NCBI GenBank assembly: GCA_027605045.1
Contig: JAQFWX010000013.1
Coordinates: forward strand, 372,001-436,000
Source of the DNA: Phallus indusiatus
Lineage: Eukaryota; Basidiomycota; Agaricomycetes; Phallales; Phallaceae
Direction of reading: 5' to 3'
DNA length: 64,000 bases
Below the pieces are notes generated by a model. It was given only the letters and a program-made list of their open reading frames with translations, made no database searches and had not been told where the DNA came from. The position numbers and the translations under genes are program-made. Below, in pieces: positions 25,823 to 38,357 of the stretch (positions are counted from its first letter, which is position 1; each line of letters starts with the position of its first letter).

Positions 25823-28011
25823 TTGTCTCTCATGTGTTTCATCTCCCAAACACACTCTCCCAGGTTTGAGAGTCTGCCCGAGCACATCTTGGAAGAAATT
25901 GTACTGTCCGGAGTCAACGCCACATCCTATGGACCACCTACGTCCCTGGCTTCTCTTCTCCGCGTTTGTAAAAGGATCTCGTCTGTCCTAGCCCGGGAAA
26001 ACAACCCCGTTTTGTATGCTCGCATTTTCAGGTCCAGGTTCGATACCGCCGCGCCTTATAGGCGTTTCGGACAGTTCACCCTCGGTCCTAGTCAACGGGC
26101 TGATGAGTGTATTCGTCGCTTCAAATGTATGCAACGCTTAAGATCCAATACCTATACCGAAAGCGACGAGGACAATGCTCTCCTTCGTCAAGACCTATGG
26201 ACTGCCTATCTCATGTTTCTGGAAAATGACGGTAAAAACATGGCACAACTCATCGACTACGGGAACATCAACATTCTCGCAAGTAATTTCGTTAGAATGT
26301 CGGGTAGACTGCACAAGGGTGTATCCGAAGCTGCCGGTTGGACCGTTGACAACGAAATAAACGCGCTTGTCCTGTGGGTGTTTTGGTTCACTGATGATGG
26401 TAAGGAATTCATATACTCTTATTTTCGACATTGAGACGCTTATGTTTCCGATGAAGAACGGGTTCAAAAGGAAACACCCGCTGATAGAGAAAACATTTTA
26501 GATGCTTTGAGTTCTATATTCCTTGGATCCTTCAAGGTCCGTCTCTTATCGCGATTTTCTCTTCCTGTCACGCTTATTGACGTTTCCCGTGTGGTGTATA
26601 AAGTATCCTTCAACTTATGCACCATTAACAACGTTTCAGATTCCTCCGTCAATAGTGCCCCCTATTCATGAATCTCGGACAACGTTCCTTCTCCCAACTT
26701 CACCAACATACTTACCCAGTATTGTAGAAGACTATTTCGGTCAACGCCTGGTTCTTTCGCGACCACTTATGACGGCACCGGCGCTTCTTTCATGCCTTGT
26801 TCGCCTTGGTGGATGCAACAAACCCCCCAATGCATCAACCTGCAGAGATCAGTCCTCGATGACTGCACGAGCTCAGTCTATCAAACAGGGATGGTCAGGA
26901 GCGTCAACGGAGAAATACGATCGGCTGGGTATGAGAAGTCTTAATTGGTCCCAAGACTCGAGCTTTCGTCACGAACATGACTGGCAAAGACTCCTCTGTT
27001 GTTACAATCCTTGGACAACAAAGCGCGTCTCAACAGAAGCGTTCAGTCCTGGTCAATTCAAAGGCACATGGGAGGGAAGGTGGCTGGTAAGTGGTGTAAC
27101 TTTGCGCATTGTTCAGCATTACATATTCTGACCCAAATGCACCCCAAAGACCGTTCCTAGTGACTTTTTTCACAATGTTGTCAACACCGCGAGAGAAGGT
27201 CGTCATATTGATCACCCTCTGAACTATCTCGTAATTCAGCAACCTATGGAGTTCTGCGTTAGGTTTGTCAGGTGATTGCTAGCTGAAAAGAAGAGTTTGA
27301 CACGTTTCTCTTAGAGAATATTATCAAACCGATCCGAAAGGATGTATGGGTTTTGAAGATATGAGCACTGATGGGATAGGCAACGGTGTCCTTAATGGCT
27401 GGCGGCCTTCTGGGATAGAAATTGCAGAAGCAGAGGTGCCTCGTTTTTCTCTCTCTTTCTTTTAAAGTCACTTCATTTCATATTGGTTTTCTGCTATAGG
27501 GGAAACTGGATATTTTTAACCCCGAAACCAGAGATCATCATGTTTATGGAGCGCATGTGCCTATACAAGAATTCTTGGACGAACACATGGCTAGATCCGA
27601 CATCAATGCACCTTTCCAGAATGGTGTGTGGGACGTTGTCCTGACGGCAAAAGTAAGTGGCGCTTACCTTTGATATTTTGTTTTGTTTATTTGGGATATA
27701 ATACCTCAGTCGCACGACGATTATGCACAAGTATGGGGACATGATCGATATTTCGGAAGGGTTCGGGCTTGGGACGGTCTTGTTTTACTTGTGCGAGAAA
27801 GGGTACTTTTTGTTTTTTTTTTCGTTCTTACTTTGAGTCCCTTTTATTCATGTTAATTCTTCAGAGACATGGCGTTGGTCGCTGGATTTTCCATGGATAC
27901 ATTTACAATGGTCAGAATCTTGTTGGAAGATGGCGTGAGACAGGCACACCGGTCACATCACAGGGGTTGGAAGGGGTATGGGGTATGGTCAAGTCCAGCA
28001 GATTCTGGTGA
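25823..28011 (+). CDS. F-box domain protein of the agaric type
   Basis: Likely a substrate adaptor of an SCF ubiquitin ligase. The F-box is ESLPEHILEEIVLSG, then SLASLLRVCKRISSVLAREN. Then come LWTAYLMFLENDGKNMAQLI and a long C-terminal region with FSPGQFKGTWEGRWL, GRVRAWDGLVLLVRERHG, VGRWIFHGYIYNGQNLVGRW and GLEGVWGMVKSSRFW, the layout of a large family of agaric F-box proteins whose C-terminus may bind substrate. At least six introns. The Met at 25823 may not be the true start: an acceptor CTCCCAG at about 25855-25861 directly precedes the F-box, so an upstream exon could replace the first residues. It ends at 28011. Confidence 0.8.
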
Positions 28012-28490
28012 AGTCAGCATTGTCGCTTTTTGTAAGAGTATGTGTTGTAAATTAGTAACTTTGATTTCACGCAGCTCACGCTTAGTCATGACATGAGTGT
28101 AAAGCTTTTATTTTTCGTCTTTGTAATACAGTTCTTTTTCCTTTTGCTTCACAAGTACCTTCACAGGATTTCCTCTAGCGTGCAGTGCAGCCCCGAAATC
28201 AATCTTTCGCGCCATTTGTGAAAAAACGGAGACTGCGGCTCGAATATCAACCTCGAATATCAACGGGAAAAGAAGCCCAAGTCAACAGGCCTCCGGCTGC
28301 GACTGGTCACTCTAATTTTCAAAGATGTCATTGGGCCTGTATTACTATCTATCAGTATTCTAAGTTAACGAGATTAAGAAGTCATGGAAGTGGAAGGCGC
28401 TACAAAACAGCCTGGATATTCTAATTAGGTACGAGATTACCTCGAAAGGGAACTTGTAAGGTACTCTATGCTCATCCTGATTAGCAGCCA
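28012..28490. other. Convergent intergenic region
   Basis: 3' flanks of the F-box and BTB genes. Short frames only; nothing recognised. Confidence 0.45.
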
Positions 28491-29554
28491 CTAGAGTTGT
28501 ATCGTGCGTGGAAGTTCGGCAATCTTTTGTTTTAAAGCTTTTAGTAAGCCATCGACATCGAATGAACATTCATCCGGGTTTGAGGAGCATCTCGTGTTTC
28601 GCATATCGTCCAAATCACATTGCAAGACTGAATTTGGACCGAGGAGAGTCTTCCCAGAGGGGTGCCGATCCATGGCAATAAATACGGTGAAAATAAACGC
28701 TTTCCATTGCCATTGGATTGATAACTCGTGATCGCTGGCAATCTGTCTATCCGCATGGGAGAGATGGTTAAGGCAGCCCTTAATATCGTAGGAGAGAAGG
28801 AAGTTGAGCAACTCGTCCCGCCTGCGGATTCGCAGATCCATTAATTTCAGGACGTCCCTTGTTTGCATGCTTCTGAGGATGGGAAGGACTTCTCCATGCT
28901 GCAAATCCACATCTAGAGTCAGAGTTGCTGCCGTGGCCGCGGCCTCTCCCCAGTTAACCTTGCACGCAAGGGCATAGAGTCTGACGGGGTTGTCAAGTAA
29001 CGTCTGGGGCAGGGTCATCCGGCGGACGATGGAGGGGGGACCCTGCATATCCCACTTCTTGGCCGTAAGCAACACTTTCTCCAGATCTTCAAAGTTATCT
29101 AAGGGAGGCATCTCCATGCCTGAAATCATCCGGAGAATGGCGTTGATTGTCCTGCAATCTTCGGGCAACAGCATGTTGGCTTCGGAGTCGAGTATTGCGT
29201 CTGGTAACGACGACGTCCGTTGGTAGATCCCAGAGGCGGTTTTAAGAATGAAACTGTGAGTTGCGAACTTGACCCCCTCTGATGACTTCAACACGACGTC
29301 GCCTCCGTTGACGCAGAAATCAGCGTGGAAGCCGTTTTCTGTGAGGTGAGACTAGAAAAGCGGAAGAAGTTGGGTGAGGATTCATGGAAAACAAATTCGT
29401 TTGAAAAAATAAGGATTACAGCTTCGAGGATATCCGAAGCAAAGCTTGAAATTGTTCTTGGAGGAGACATCGAGTGTTTGGATTTAGAGGATACAGTAGA
29501 AGTGCTTGTATGAGAGCTTGAGCTTGAAAGCGACATCTTGGAAAGGGTTTCCAT
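28491..29554 (-). CDS. BTB/POZ domain protein
   Basis: Two exons. Exon 1 is Ser-rich (METLSKMSLSSSSSHTSTS) and ends DILEA; after a short intron comes SHLTENGFHADFCVNGGDVV, then SSEGVKFATHSFILKTASGI, the BTB fold with its conserved D-x-x-[hydrophobic] and H-x-x-[LIV]L pattern. The C-terminal half is helical: AKKWDMQGPPSIVRRMTLPQ, RLYALACKVNWGEAAATAAT and FLLSYDIKGCLNHLSHAD. BTB proteins of this layout are greatly expanded in agarics and probably act as dimers or as Cul3 adaptors, but the partner is unknown. It ends LPRTIQL. Adjacent to F-box and RING genes, which may be chance. Confidence 0.85.
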
Positions 29555-29819
29555 TTGTACTGCTGCAAAAGCTGCAGAGCCTCAAGGAGTCGATATTCAA
29601 GTCGCATGAAGAGCCGCGCACAGACATTTTTACGTTGTCAAAACATGCGTGCACGCAAAAGCCGTTCATATGCAATAAGGCTAACTCGATGTGGGCGTCA
29701 ATGTGAGTAACAAGCATTCTTTCGTTGACGACGTCGGGAGCGATGTAAAGTTAATATTAGACGTAAAGAATTACAGCTGCTACATTTGTTACAATGAGGA
29801 CAAAAAAATATTAAAGCCA

Positions 29820-31061
29820 TTAGAAATATTTATTATAAGGAGCCCAGACTCCGTCGTTTAGCAATTTCAACTTCTTAGCAGGTTTCGCGCTTGGTTCAAC
29901 AATGGGAGCTATAAGGTGTACGAGGCTCTTCAATGAGTAATTCGGTGTTGGCCTTTTCTCCACGGGTTGCCTACACTTTAGGCAACTTAAGCGGTGGGTC
30001 TGAGTATCTTTTTTGACGATAGTGTTGAACCACTTGATGATACAGTCACCACACGCGGTGTGTCCACATGGCATTAATCTGATTTACGCTCATAAATGAT
30101 TTAGGGTATAATCAATAAGAGAAAAGCGTACAAGTACGGATCCCAGAGAAAGCCGTCGCAAACTTCACATAATATATATTCTTGTACGCCGCGAAAGACC
30201 TGCGGTCAGGTGTTATGAGTCAGTTGCTCACGAGGTAGAGCCAATAAATTCAATACCTCTGCACATGTTTCCTGATAATTAATAGAAAAAATGATTAAGA
30301 GCATAAATCTATAACATGTCAAAAATGGAAGTTTACCTTTCGAAGCTTTCGATTTTGACGAATCAATTCGGTGTTTTCCTTCTTCGCCTTACCATGTGCA
30401 TTTAGTAAAAAAAAGTTACATCCGAGAAGAAAATTTTGACGTACTTTTCTTAGCTCCTTTCGCACTTCTGACAGCCTGATAGATATCTGATCTCTCTTGA
30501 TAACGTGCGACGTCATCAGCAGAGAAAATAATGTATGAACGCCAAGAAAAATTTACATCATTTTTGAGCTGCTCGCTTGCGTCTGATATCACTATTGTCG
30601 TCAGAGTGCCTTTGAAGCAAGTACCACAAAGCATCACTAACCTGCAGAATCTGTCTGAGGAGATATGTTTGCATCTATGGGAGATAATCGTTTCTAAGTG
30701 ATGGAATAAAATTAGTCTTTCATCAATAGTTTTTATAAGCCGAAAACCTTGGGCGTGTGCCGGGAGTGAATGGACTGGCGTAAAATCATTCATGAGGTTT
30801 GATAATATCAGATTAGGCTTAAAAAACTGACGTCTTCTCCTGTGGATCCTCTCAAAGATGCGCGAGTTTTCTGCGAGAGAATTACGTTGCTCAATGCAAG
30901 TCATTATACCAAACGCGTCAAAGAAGCGGCGCGTTGTGAACCAGTGAACGTACACGTCTGTTACGGTTTTCTTCCTCATCTGATGAAATGACAATCACAC
31001 CTTCGGATAGTTTCTCAGCTTCCGGAGCAGATCCTCTTCTTGAACGCGTTACAGGAGGCAT
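29820..31061 (-). CDS. C3HC4 RING protein with N-terminal SUMO-interacting motif
   Basis: The start at 31061 gives MPPVTRSRRGSAPEAEKLSE and then VIVISSDEEEN, a hydrophobic core followed by Ser and acidic residues that fits a SUMO-interacting motif. A coiled-coil-like stretch (RLSEVRKELRK, KKENTELIRQNRKLRK) leads to the C-terminal RING: CEVCDGFLWDP joined by an intron to LMPCGHTACGDCIIKWF, then SCLKCRQPVEKRP. The Cys/His spacing is C3HC4. It ends WAPYNKYF. The family is an E3 ubiquitin ligase; together with the SIM this suggests a SUMO-targeted ligase (Slx8/RNF4-like), which is an inference. The middle (30416-30994) is one long open frame with a second SIM-like TTIVISDAS, but its exon structure is ambiguous; it is in a different frame from exon 1. 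Confidence 0.72.
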
Positions 31062-31515
31062 GTTGAAGAACTTGGAGAAAGAACAAAAGACGAAGAGGAC
31101 CTCCTATGACCTCCTGTGACGTGATTACGTGATCATTTTCGGTCCCGCTTTTGGCTTGGCTTGGCCTCTTAGGTTTTGGTCCTCACTGTCGCTAGTGGAC
31201 GAAAACGAGGTGATATGCAACGTGGAAGGTATATCTATTGGGATTATGGACATGCTTTAAATTATCCAATGAGATATCTGTGCCTTCCCGCTTCCCGACA
31301 TGAGTTATAGTCTCTGATTTATACAAATTTTTGGTGATTTGGTTGTGATTTGGTATCACGGAGCTTGAGCACGATTTGCTATATTTGTTACATAAATTGA
31401 ACATAACCAATGTCGAGTGTAAGCTAATTCAAATAAAAAAGATCTGTACGTGAATTGAAGTTGCAAAGGCACTCGCCAAAATGCCGGCCGCCAAACGTCA
31501 CATTGTCACACATCC
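31062..31515. promoter_or_regulatory. Divergent promoter of RING (-) and ATRIP-like (+) genes
   Basis: A 454-bp gap between two start codons. A GACCTCCTRTGAC direct repeat occurs near 31098-31120 (gacctcctatgac, gacctcctgtgac), directly upstream of the RING gene start. No other element was identified. Confidence 0.5.
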
Positions 31516-34500
31516 ATGGACGACTCAGATGAATACTTCGACGACGACTCGTTCGTTCTGGACGAGTACGCCTTGGCTCGCATTGATGAGATTGAAACAC
31601 ACTTTGTCTCAACTCAGAAAAGTGCGCCAGATGCATCAAACTCGCCCATTAATCCACACGAAGCTCCGTCGACAGTGTCTCATAAAAGCACGACATATAC
31701 CGAGTTAAAAAGAAATAAGCCGGCAGTCGTGTCTCGACCAGGTGATCCTTTTGAGAACGATTTACCTGATTTAAATGTTCGCATCGGGCCGAATGGAACC
31801 TACGTTTTTTCCGGCGGAAGTAGTGAACGTTCTGGTTTTAACGATCCAAAGTCCGTACAGGCATCCACAAGTGGCCGCCAGGCTGGGTCCGCCGCTGGTG
31901 GAAGCGAAGGAAAGATGAATTTTGAGGCAGAATTGGCCGATATGCATGCCCATTTGGCAAAGGTTTGCTTGTCATCTTTTCGCACGAACTCTGGCATTGA
32001 TGTAAAGTAAAGCTGAAGGAATCGAATGAGCTTATGCGGCAGTCTCTTCGTGAAGCTCAAGAAGCCCAGGTAATAAAGTCCGGTGAGGTCGCAATACTAA
32101 GGAGCACTGTCGAAAAGGTATATAACAGTTGAATTTCTTGGTACTATTGTTGATGTAGTTAATTCCGGTAGCAAAAACAAGAGTATTTGGACATGGTATC
32201 CAAAGCCAAAGCAGAACGAATTGCCTTTGAAAAAACAAAAGCCGAATTGCAAGCCAAGATAAAGGAGGAAACAGATCGGTTGTCGACTAATTTTGCGTTC
32301 AGAGTATGAGTTTCGTAACATTTCGTTCCTGTTGCTGAAATCTTTCATCCCAGCTACAAGAGTTACAAACCTCCACTAGGAAACAAATCATAAGCTCCGC
32401 TCGATCATCGAGGATAGTTAGGAACACACCATACGATGGAACCGAGACGCCTTTACGGGCTTCCCGGTCTTTTAAACCTCCTGTAGTTAGGGAGCATATC
32501 GATAATGATTCTGATCAAGACGCCCCTTCGTCTTCTCCCAGTCATTCAATTTCCAATCGACGTCGACAGGAAAAGAAGCCTCAGTTTAAAGGATTCCAAA
32601 ATGCATTTACCCAGTCGACCTCCGTCATAAAAAGTCCTGTGAAAAACGTCCCTAAGAAACCTTCCTCATCCTCAGTCGTCGGAACTCAAATTCTCGTTCC
32701 GGATACATTTGTTCAAGATGATGATGCAATGGTAGTTGATCAGTATGATCAGGATTTTGATTCGCCTGTGCGCGAGCTTGCTGTTGAATTGCCAACGGAT
32801 CCGTCTTCTGCCGAAGTCAAAACAAATCCTTTCGAAGAGGTATGTCCGTTTGAAGACAGCGGAAGTATAATTATCTCATTGTACTATGATTAGTTTCAGA
32901 GTATGATTTTCTCGCATGTCGCCGCCGATTCCGACGATCTTACCCTTCACTCTTTACTTTCGGTCTCGTTTCCGGAGGTTGACATTACATCAAACCTCGA
33001 TCAAGTATACGCTTCTGCTTGCAGCCTTCTTTTGAGATGTTGTAGTGGCACAGCAACAACACACCATCCACACTTGCAGCAGACTTGGGAAAACAGTGCT
33101 GGCAAAATAGCAGGCATTTTTGTGACTCTTGGAAATATTTTGTGTCATGAAAAAATTGTAAGTGTGTTAAATGATTCTGATTGAAACCACAGTCTTTCTC
33201 ATGAATTAAAAAAGCTAGATCGATTATTTGGATTATTAGATATACTACTCCAGCTGACGTTAATTATTCCGAGTATATCAATCCACCTTCTGCGACCTAC
33301 AGTCAAACCTCTCCTTGAGGATTTTCCCGAGTATGAGCACGGAAATTTAATGACGTTACTATGTGGTATTATTCAGACGCATCTGATCCCTCCCTCGGAC
33401 TCGCAACCTTTTGGTAAACGCCATCTGACGCACGCCCTGCACTACAATTTGACAATGACGATTTTGAATCTTTTGGGATCTCTTTATTGGCATGGGGGTG
33501 AAGGTGATTTAAAGTTGTATGCACACGTCACCCTTTGTTGTTGCCTAGCCCATGAACCTATATTATAGGGAGTCTTCAATCATTTTCAAATCCCAATCCC
33601 TGCAGACTTTATTATTACCTTCTCAAGGCCAGTCTGTGATAAAACGGACATTGCAACTATTAATTCTCTGGGCCTCAGGTATTTTATATATTCATGTCCT
33701 CTATACACACAAATTAATGGTTGCATTTAGATGAAAGATTGGTTGATTGTTTCCAATACCAAGAGGGAGCTTCCGAAGCATTGTTAGTTCCAATTACGAA
33801 CCAAGTATCTGCTTTTCTTACCGACGTCGTTGATCCGCAAGTTAATCATTCTATCATCCAAATTCAAAGCAAATAAATTAACTATTTGTTAGCTATACGA
33901 TCTGTTGCATTTAACATTTACTTTGATTAACGCGTTGGCCTACGCCCGTCACGATATTCGAAATTCTCTTTTGGAGTCGCTATATTTGTTACCTTCCACT
34001 ATCATCTGCATAACAACGTTGACTAGGGGGATATGGGAGGAACAGCCTGAAATCGTGTCTGATTTAGGAGTAGCCGAGTCGTGCGTTCTTTTTTGGGGGG
34101 TCTATCGAAGACTAATTATGTGATAACTTTTTGAAGTGCTTTGAATCTCCTCTTGACAGCGGTTTCTTCGTTACACCATTTAGTCTTTTATCCTGAAACA
34201 TATTCCAATTTCAGTTTACAATTAATGAAATCGACGGGGATATCAAGGAAATTCAGCGGCGTTGTTCATATGTTCATCGTGACGTTTGGACGTTTATCAT
34301 GGGCGGGAGCGCCGGAGTGGCTTCCGCCGAAAGCTCGTTCGTTATGCGAAACGATCTCAGGTGAGTGATTTTACTATGACTACCGTGACTCTGTGATATG
34401 ATTTGCTCTCATTTTTCCAAGAACTCTCCATGGAGCTCATCGAAACTGTCGTCCCGGGCCCCGAGTGCGATAGTCTGTGGTCTGTATGGCATGACTCGGA

Positions 34501-34525
34501 ATCGATGGAAGATCAAGGCGTTTAA
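31516..34525 (+). CDS. ATRIP/Rad26-like checkpoint protein
   Basis: Probable ATR/Mec1 partner that recruits the kinase to RPA-coated single-stranded DNA. The acidic N-terminus MDDSDEYFDDDSFVLDEYAL is followed by ARIDEIETHF, resembling the acidic RPA-binding start of fungal Rad26/ATRIP. Next is DPFENDLPDLNVRIGPNG, then a coiled coil formed by several exons (MNFEAELADMHAHLAK, LKESNELMRQSLREAQEA, AKAERIAFEKTKAELQAKIK, ETDRLSTNFAFRLQELQTST), then a Ser/Pro-rich region with KKPQFKGFQNAFTQSTSVIK. The C-terminal half is helical, built from many exons, and ends SLWSVWHDSESMEDQGV at 34525. Family assignment rests on this order (acidic start, coiled coil, PxFxGFxNAF motif), not on a catalytic site. It is divergent from the RING gene. 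Confidence 0.75.
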
Positions 34526-34734
34526 AATTGTGATAATTAGAAGAAGTTAATATGTTATTTTTAATTAAATTTGTTTGCGTGATATGATAGGATATGATAT
34601 GAAAGGGATTATGAACGTCGAGAATGTGTATGGACGAAAATGTCGAGGTTACGTAATAACCCACATTTCCAACGGACTGCTGTTCAAACGTTCATTGCCT
34701 CTTTCTTGATTGAGCGAATTATTCCTCCTAAGCA

Positions 34735-37700
34735 ATGGCAAGCAAACAATCCAAAAAGCCTTTGCCACTTAAGGAGCAAGCTCTGTTCAAAGAATTACTC
34801 TCCCTCTATGAAAACAGAACGCTCAAACGTGCATTGAAAACTGCTGACCAAATTCTTAAAAAGATTCCTGATCATGGCGGTATGTAGATTTTCAATATAT
34901 CTGACGAAACATTTTTTCATAATGTATTATTAGAAACCATGTGTATGAAAGGTCTTATCCTTACTCACATGAGTCGTAAGGAGGAAGGTATGGAGCTCGT
35001 CAAGAAGGGTCTGGTATTCGACATGCAATCACATATCTGCTGGCACGTTTTGGGTATCATCAAGAAAGCCGATAAAAATTGGGATGAGGCTTTGAAAGCG
35101 TATATGCAAGCTGTCAGATGCGATAAAGTTGTTGATATTTATACTCAGCTTTGAATGCCCATTGATTTCGTTTTCTAGGAGAATTTGAATTTACTGCGCG
35201 ATACCTCCCAATTACAAGTTCACCTAGGGATTTATGATGGCCTCCAAGATACTCGTTGGCATACCCTGAAGTTAAGACCGAACCTTCGACAAAACTGGAT
35301 TGCGTACGCTGTTGCGTGTCATTTAAACGACAACCTCGTAGAGGCTAAGAATGTCCTCAAGACTTATATCGGTACTCTACTAGTACGTCTTGTTTACTCT
35401 AAAGTAATTGCAGCTAATTTTACCTTTAGAACGTTCCCAATCACGACGTTGAACACTCCGAAATCTTGTTATACTATCTAAGGGTTCTCGAGGAATCGGG
35501 AGATTATTCCGATGCTCTAGTCCAACTAGATACTTATGCAAAGGAACGTTCAATAGTCGATAAGGTTGCTATCGCTGAATTTCGAGGTATTTCTTCATAT
35601 CTTTTCATTAGGACAACGTGTCTCATGCGGTCTTTCAGCCCGCCTATTAAGCAAATCACTTCAAGTTGAAAAGGCTATGGAGGCATGGCGTATACTCATT
35701 GATCAAAATCCCGATTGCCACGAATATTATGCGGAGCTATTTAAACTACAAGGCGTTGAAATCCGCTCTCCGACTGTAGAGAATTATCAAGTCGTAACGC
35801 CGTTTTTAGAGGAACTCTCCGCCCGACGTTCAAATCTAACTACACCACGCCGACTATTACTGACTATTACACCCGGTAATCTTTCATTTGATTAACGTTT
35901 ATTGAATTGTGTTGACTGTGGTCCAGCTTCGGCGAAGGAATCATTTACCACCGTGGCCCGCTTCTACCTTCTTAATGGATTTAGCAGAGGAATTCCGTCT
36001 TTATTCATGGACGTTCGTCCTTTATATACCGACGAAGAGAAGCGGGTTATAATTGAGGATATTGTTGAAGGACTTAGGGAAAAGATTGAAAAGGGAGAGA
36101 CGATCGCAGGCGAGTGAACACATAACAACCGTAAAACTTCCATGCCTCAACGTTCTTTCGATAGACTTAGATTTCAACAGTGATCCAACGATATATATCT
36201 GGATTCTCTATTTCTTGGCATTACATCATTCATGTGGACCATATTCTTCCAACAGTCCCCTCCCTGATCCAAACCGTTCACTAAGTCTTATAAATCGCGC
36301 AATAGAACACACGCCCACGCTACCGGAGCTTTATATGGGAAAAGCGAAAGTATGTTTACAAATAATTGTTTTGAAACGTCATTGCTAATCTCGGGGCAGA
36401 TTCTCAAAATTGCAGGCGATCCTTTCCAGGCTGCTCGTACTATGGAAGAAGCAAGACGTCTGGATGGGCAGGACAGGTTTTTGAATTGGAAAGCCGCAAA
36501 ATACCTTATGCGAGCGGGCAACATCGAAGAAGCCAGTCGGTTACTAGGATTATTCACGAAAGTACGTCACGAAAAAGTTTCGGGAGACGGCAATGTTCTT
36601 AAACATTTAAATAGAAAGATGCTTTAAGTCCGGGTGCCGACCTTGAGGATATGCAATGTTTGTCTTATATGTTGGCAGAAGGCGATGCACACCTTCGGGC
36701 TGGAAGATTTGGGCTGGCTCTGCGTCGATTCAAAGCGGTGCAAATGGTCAGCACTTTCCCGTGGGTGATGGTCCTTTTGAATTCATTTATTGGCAGACAT
36801 TCGATGATATGGAAAACGATCAATTCGATTTCCACAACTTTTCATTGCGGAAGTCCACAATAAACACATACTTAGAGTGAGTGGGGCTTTACTCTCTGAG
36901 CATTTCAAGATCTGACAATTATTTCCGTTAGTTTACTATCATTTGAAAAGAACCTAAGGAATCGGCCGACGTATATTAAAGCTGCTGTGGCTTCATCTAA
37001 AGTGAGAATTTTACACCCTTCCACGAAAAGAAGAGGATTCGAGATTTTTATTAACAGATCTATGTACGCCTTCACGACGATCCTTCACTATATCAGAAGA
37101 TAGAACGTATGTTTTACCTACTTAATTCCACGTCGTTCAAGATCTGAATAGTATCGTAGAAAAAGCTTCCGAAGCCGATAAAAAGGCGAAAAAGAAGGCG
37201 AAAAAAGTAGCCAAACGTGCCGCTGAAGAATCTAAAAAACGTAAGTTTACCTTTCTTTTATCCTTTGTTTCAATCCTAAGGCATACGTACTAGCTGGAAC
37301 TGGAGCTGGAGCAAATCCATCTGGTAAAGATGAAGAACTCCCAGAACCACCGAAATACGAAGACCCAGAGGGCGTAAAATTACTTTCCACGAAAAGCCCT
37401 CTTGAGGACGCCATGAAGTGGTTAAAGCCCCTGTGCAGGCCAAAAACCCAATCTCTTGAAGTCTGGTTCATGATTTATGATGTAGCAATACGACGGCGTA
37501 TGTACCTAGTAAATGTACATCGTTATACAAGCCTTACTGAATTTCATCTGGTAGATAAATTCGTTCAAGCATTACAAGCGTTAATATCAGCGCGAAAACT
37601 GGGACAGTCAAATCCAGAATTACACGTGCGAATAGTTGATTTCCACATTAAAGGTATAGCTTTTTATTTATTATCATTTGCTGTGAAACGCTCTAAACGT

Positions 37701-38200
37701 CTGGTATAGTGCGGGCTCTTTCAGCCGAAAAGTCTCAGGTTGCAGCGGTGTTGGCAACAACGGATATCTTTATTCCCCCAGAGGTGTCTCTAGAAACGTA
37801 TAACAATGAATACATACAAAAGTCGTCAAATCAGCCTAAAGCAATTCTAGCTGGTTCCAGGGTATCGCATCTGTTAGGGTCGCCGTTGGACGTCATTGAA
37901 GGAGGGATATTCGAATTACTTTCCGACCACTTGTCGATAGATCTTCAGGTACGAGGTTTTCCCATTCCATCCACCGATACTAATCACCTTCATACCTTGC
38001 TTCCTTGATAGACCGCTAGGGATGGTTTGGATCTCCTTGCTAACATTGGATCCACTCGCAAAGACGAGTTCCGAGAGAAAGCAAAAGAAAGATTCCCCTT
38101 GGCCATTTGTTTTGGTACTGAAGAGGATGTGCGACTTGCCGAGGAGGGTTTAACTGTGTATATGGGATCTGAGCCCAAAAGCGAGGAGCATTCCACGTAG
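34735..38200 (+). CDS. NAA15: NatA N-terminal acetyltransferase auxiliary subunit NAA15
   Basis: The ribosome-anchoring TPR subunit of NatA, which with NAA10 acetylates nascent protein N-termini. The start at 34735 is MASKQSKKPLPLKEQALFKE, a near-universal NAA15 start. TPR units follow: AKTADQILKK-type helices (RALKTADQILKKIPDHG), ETMCMKGLILTHMSRKEEGM, CWHVLGIIKKADKNWDEALK, NLLRDTSQLQVHLGIYDGLQ, WIAYAVACHLNDNLVEAKNV, LRVLEESGDYSDALVQLDTY. Later segments are FYLLNGFSRGIPSLFMDVRP, QFDFHNFSLRKSTINTYLE, KKAKKKAKKVAKRAAEESKK (basic, nucleic-acid or ribosome contact) and KLLSTKSPLEDAMKWLKPL. It ends SEPKSEEHST. Many introns; the TPR architecture makes the call secure. Head-to-tail with the checkpoint gene, 209 bp apart. 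Confidence 0.94.
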
Positions 38201-38357
38201 ATAATAGTATAGTTACTACGATTGTGTACCAGTTTTACGGTAAGAAGTTAGAGATGAGCCCGACCAAGGCGGACATCATATTTTTTTGGATTAACCGATT
38301 TATACCGTCGATATCTAGTATACTACTACTATATTATTAAGTGAACATACAAAAACA

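Noticed and set aside
30416..30994. Separate 192-codon protein inside the RING gene
   Set aside because: It lies between exon 1 and the coiled-coil exon of the RING gene and has no family match; more likely intron or a misread exon, so not listed as its own gene.
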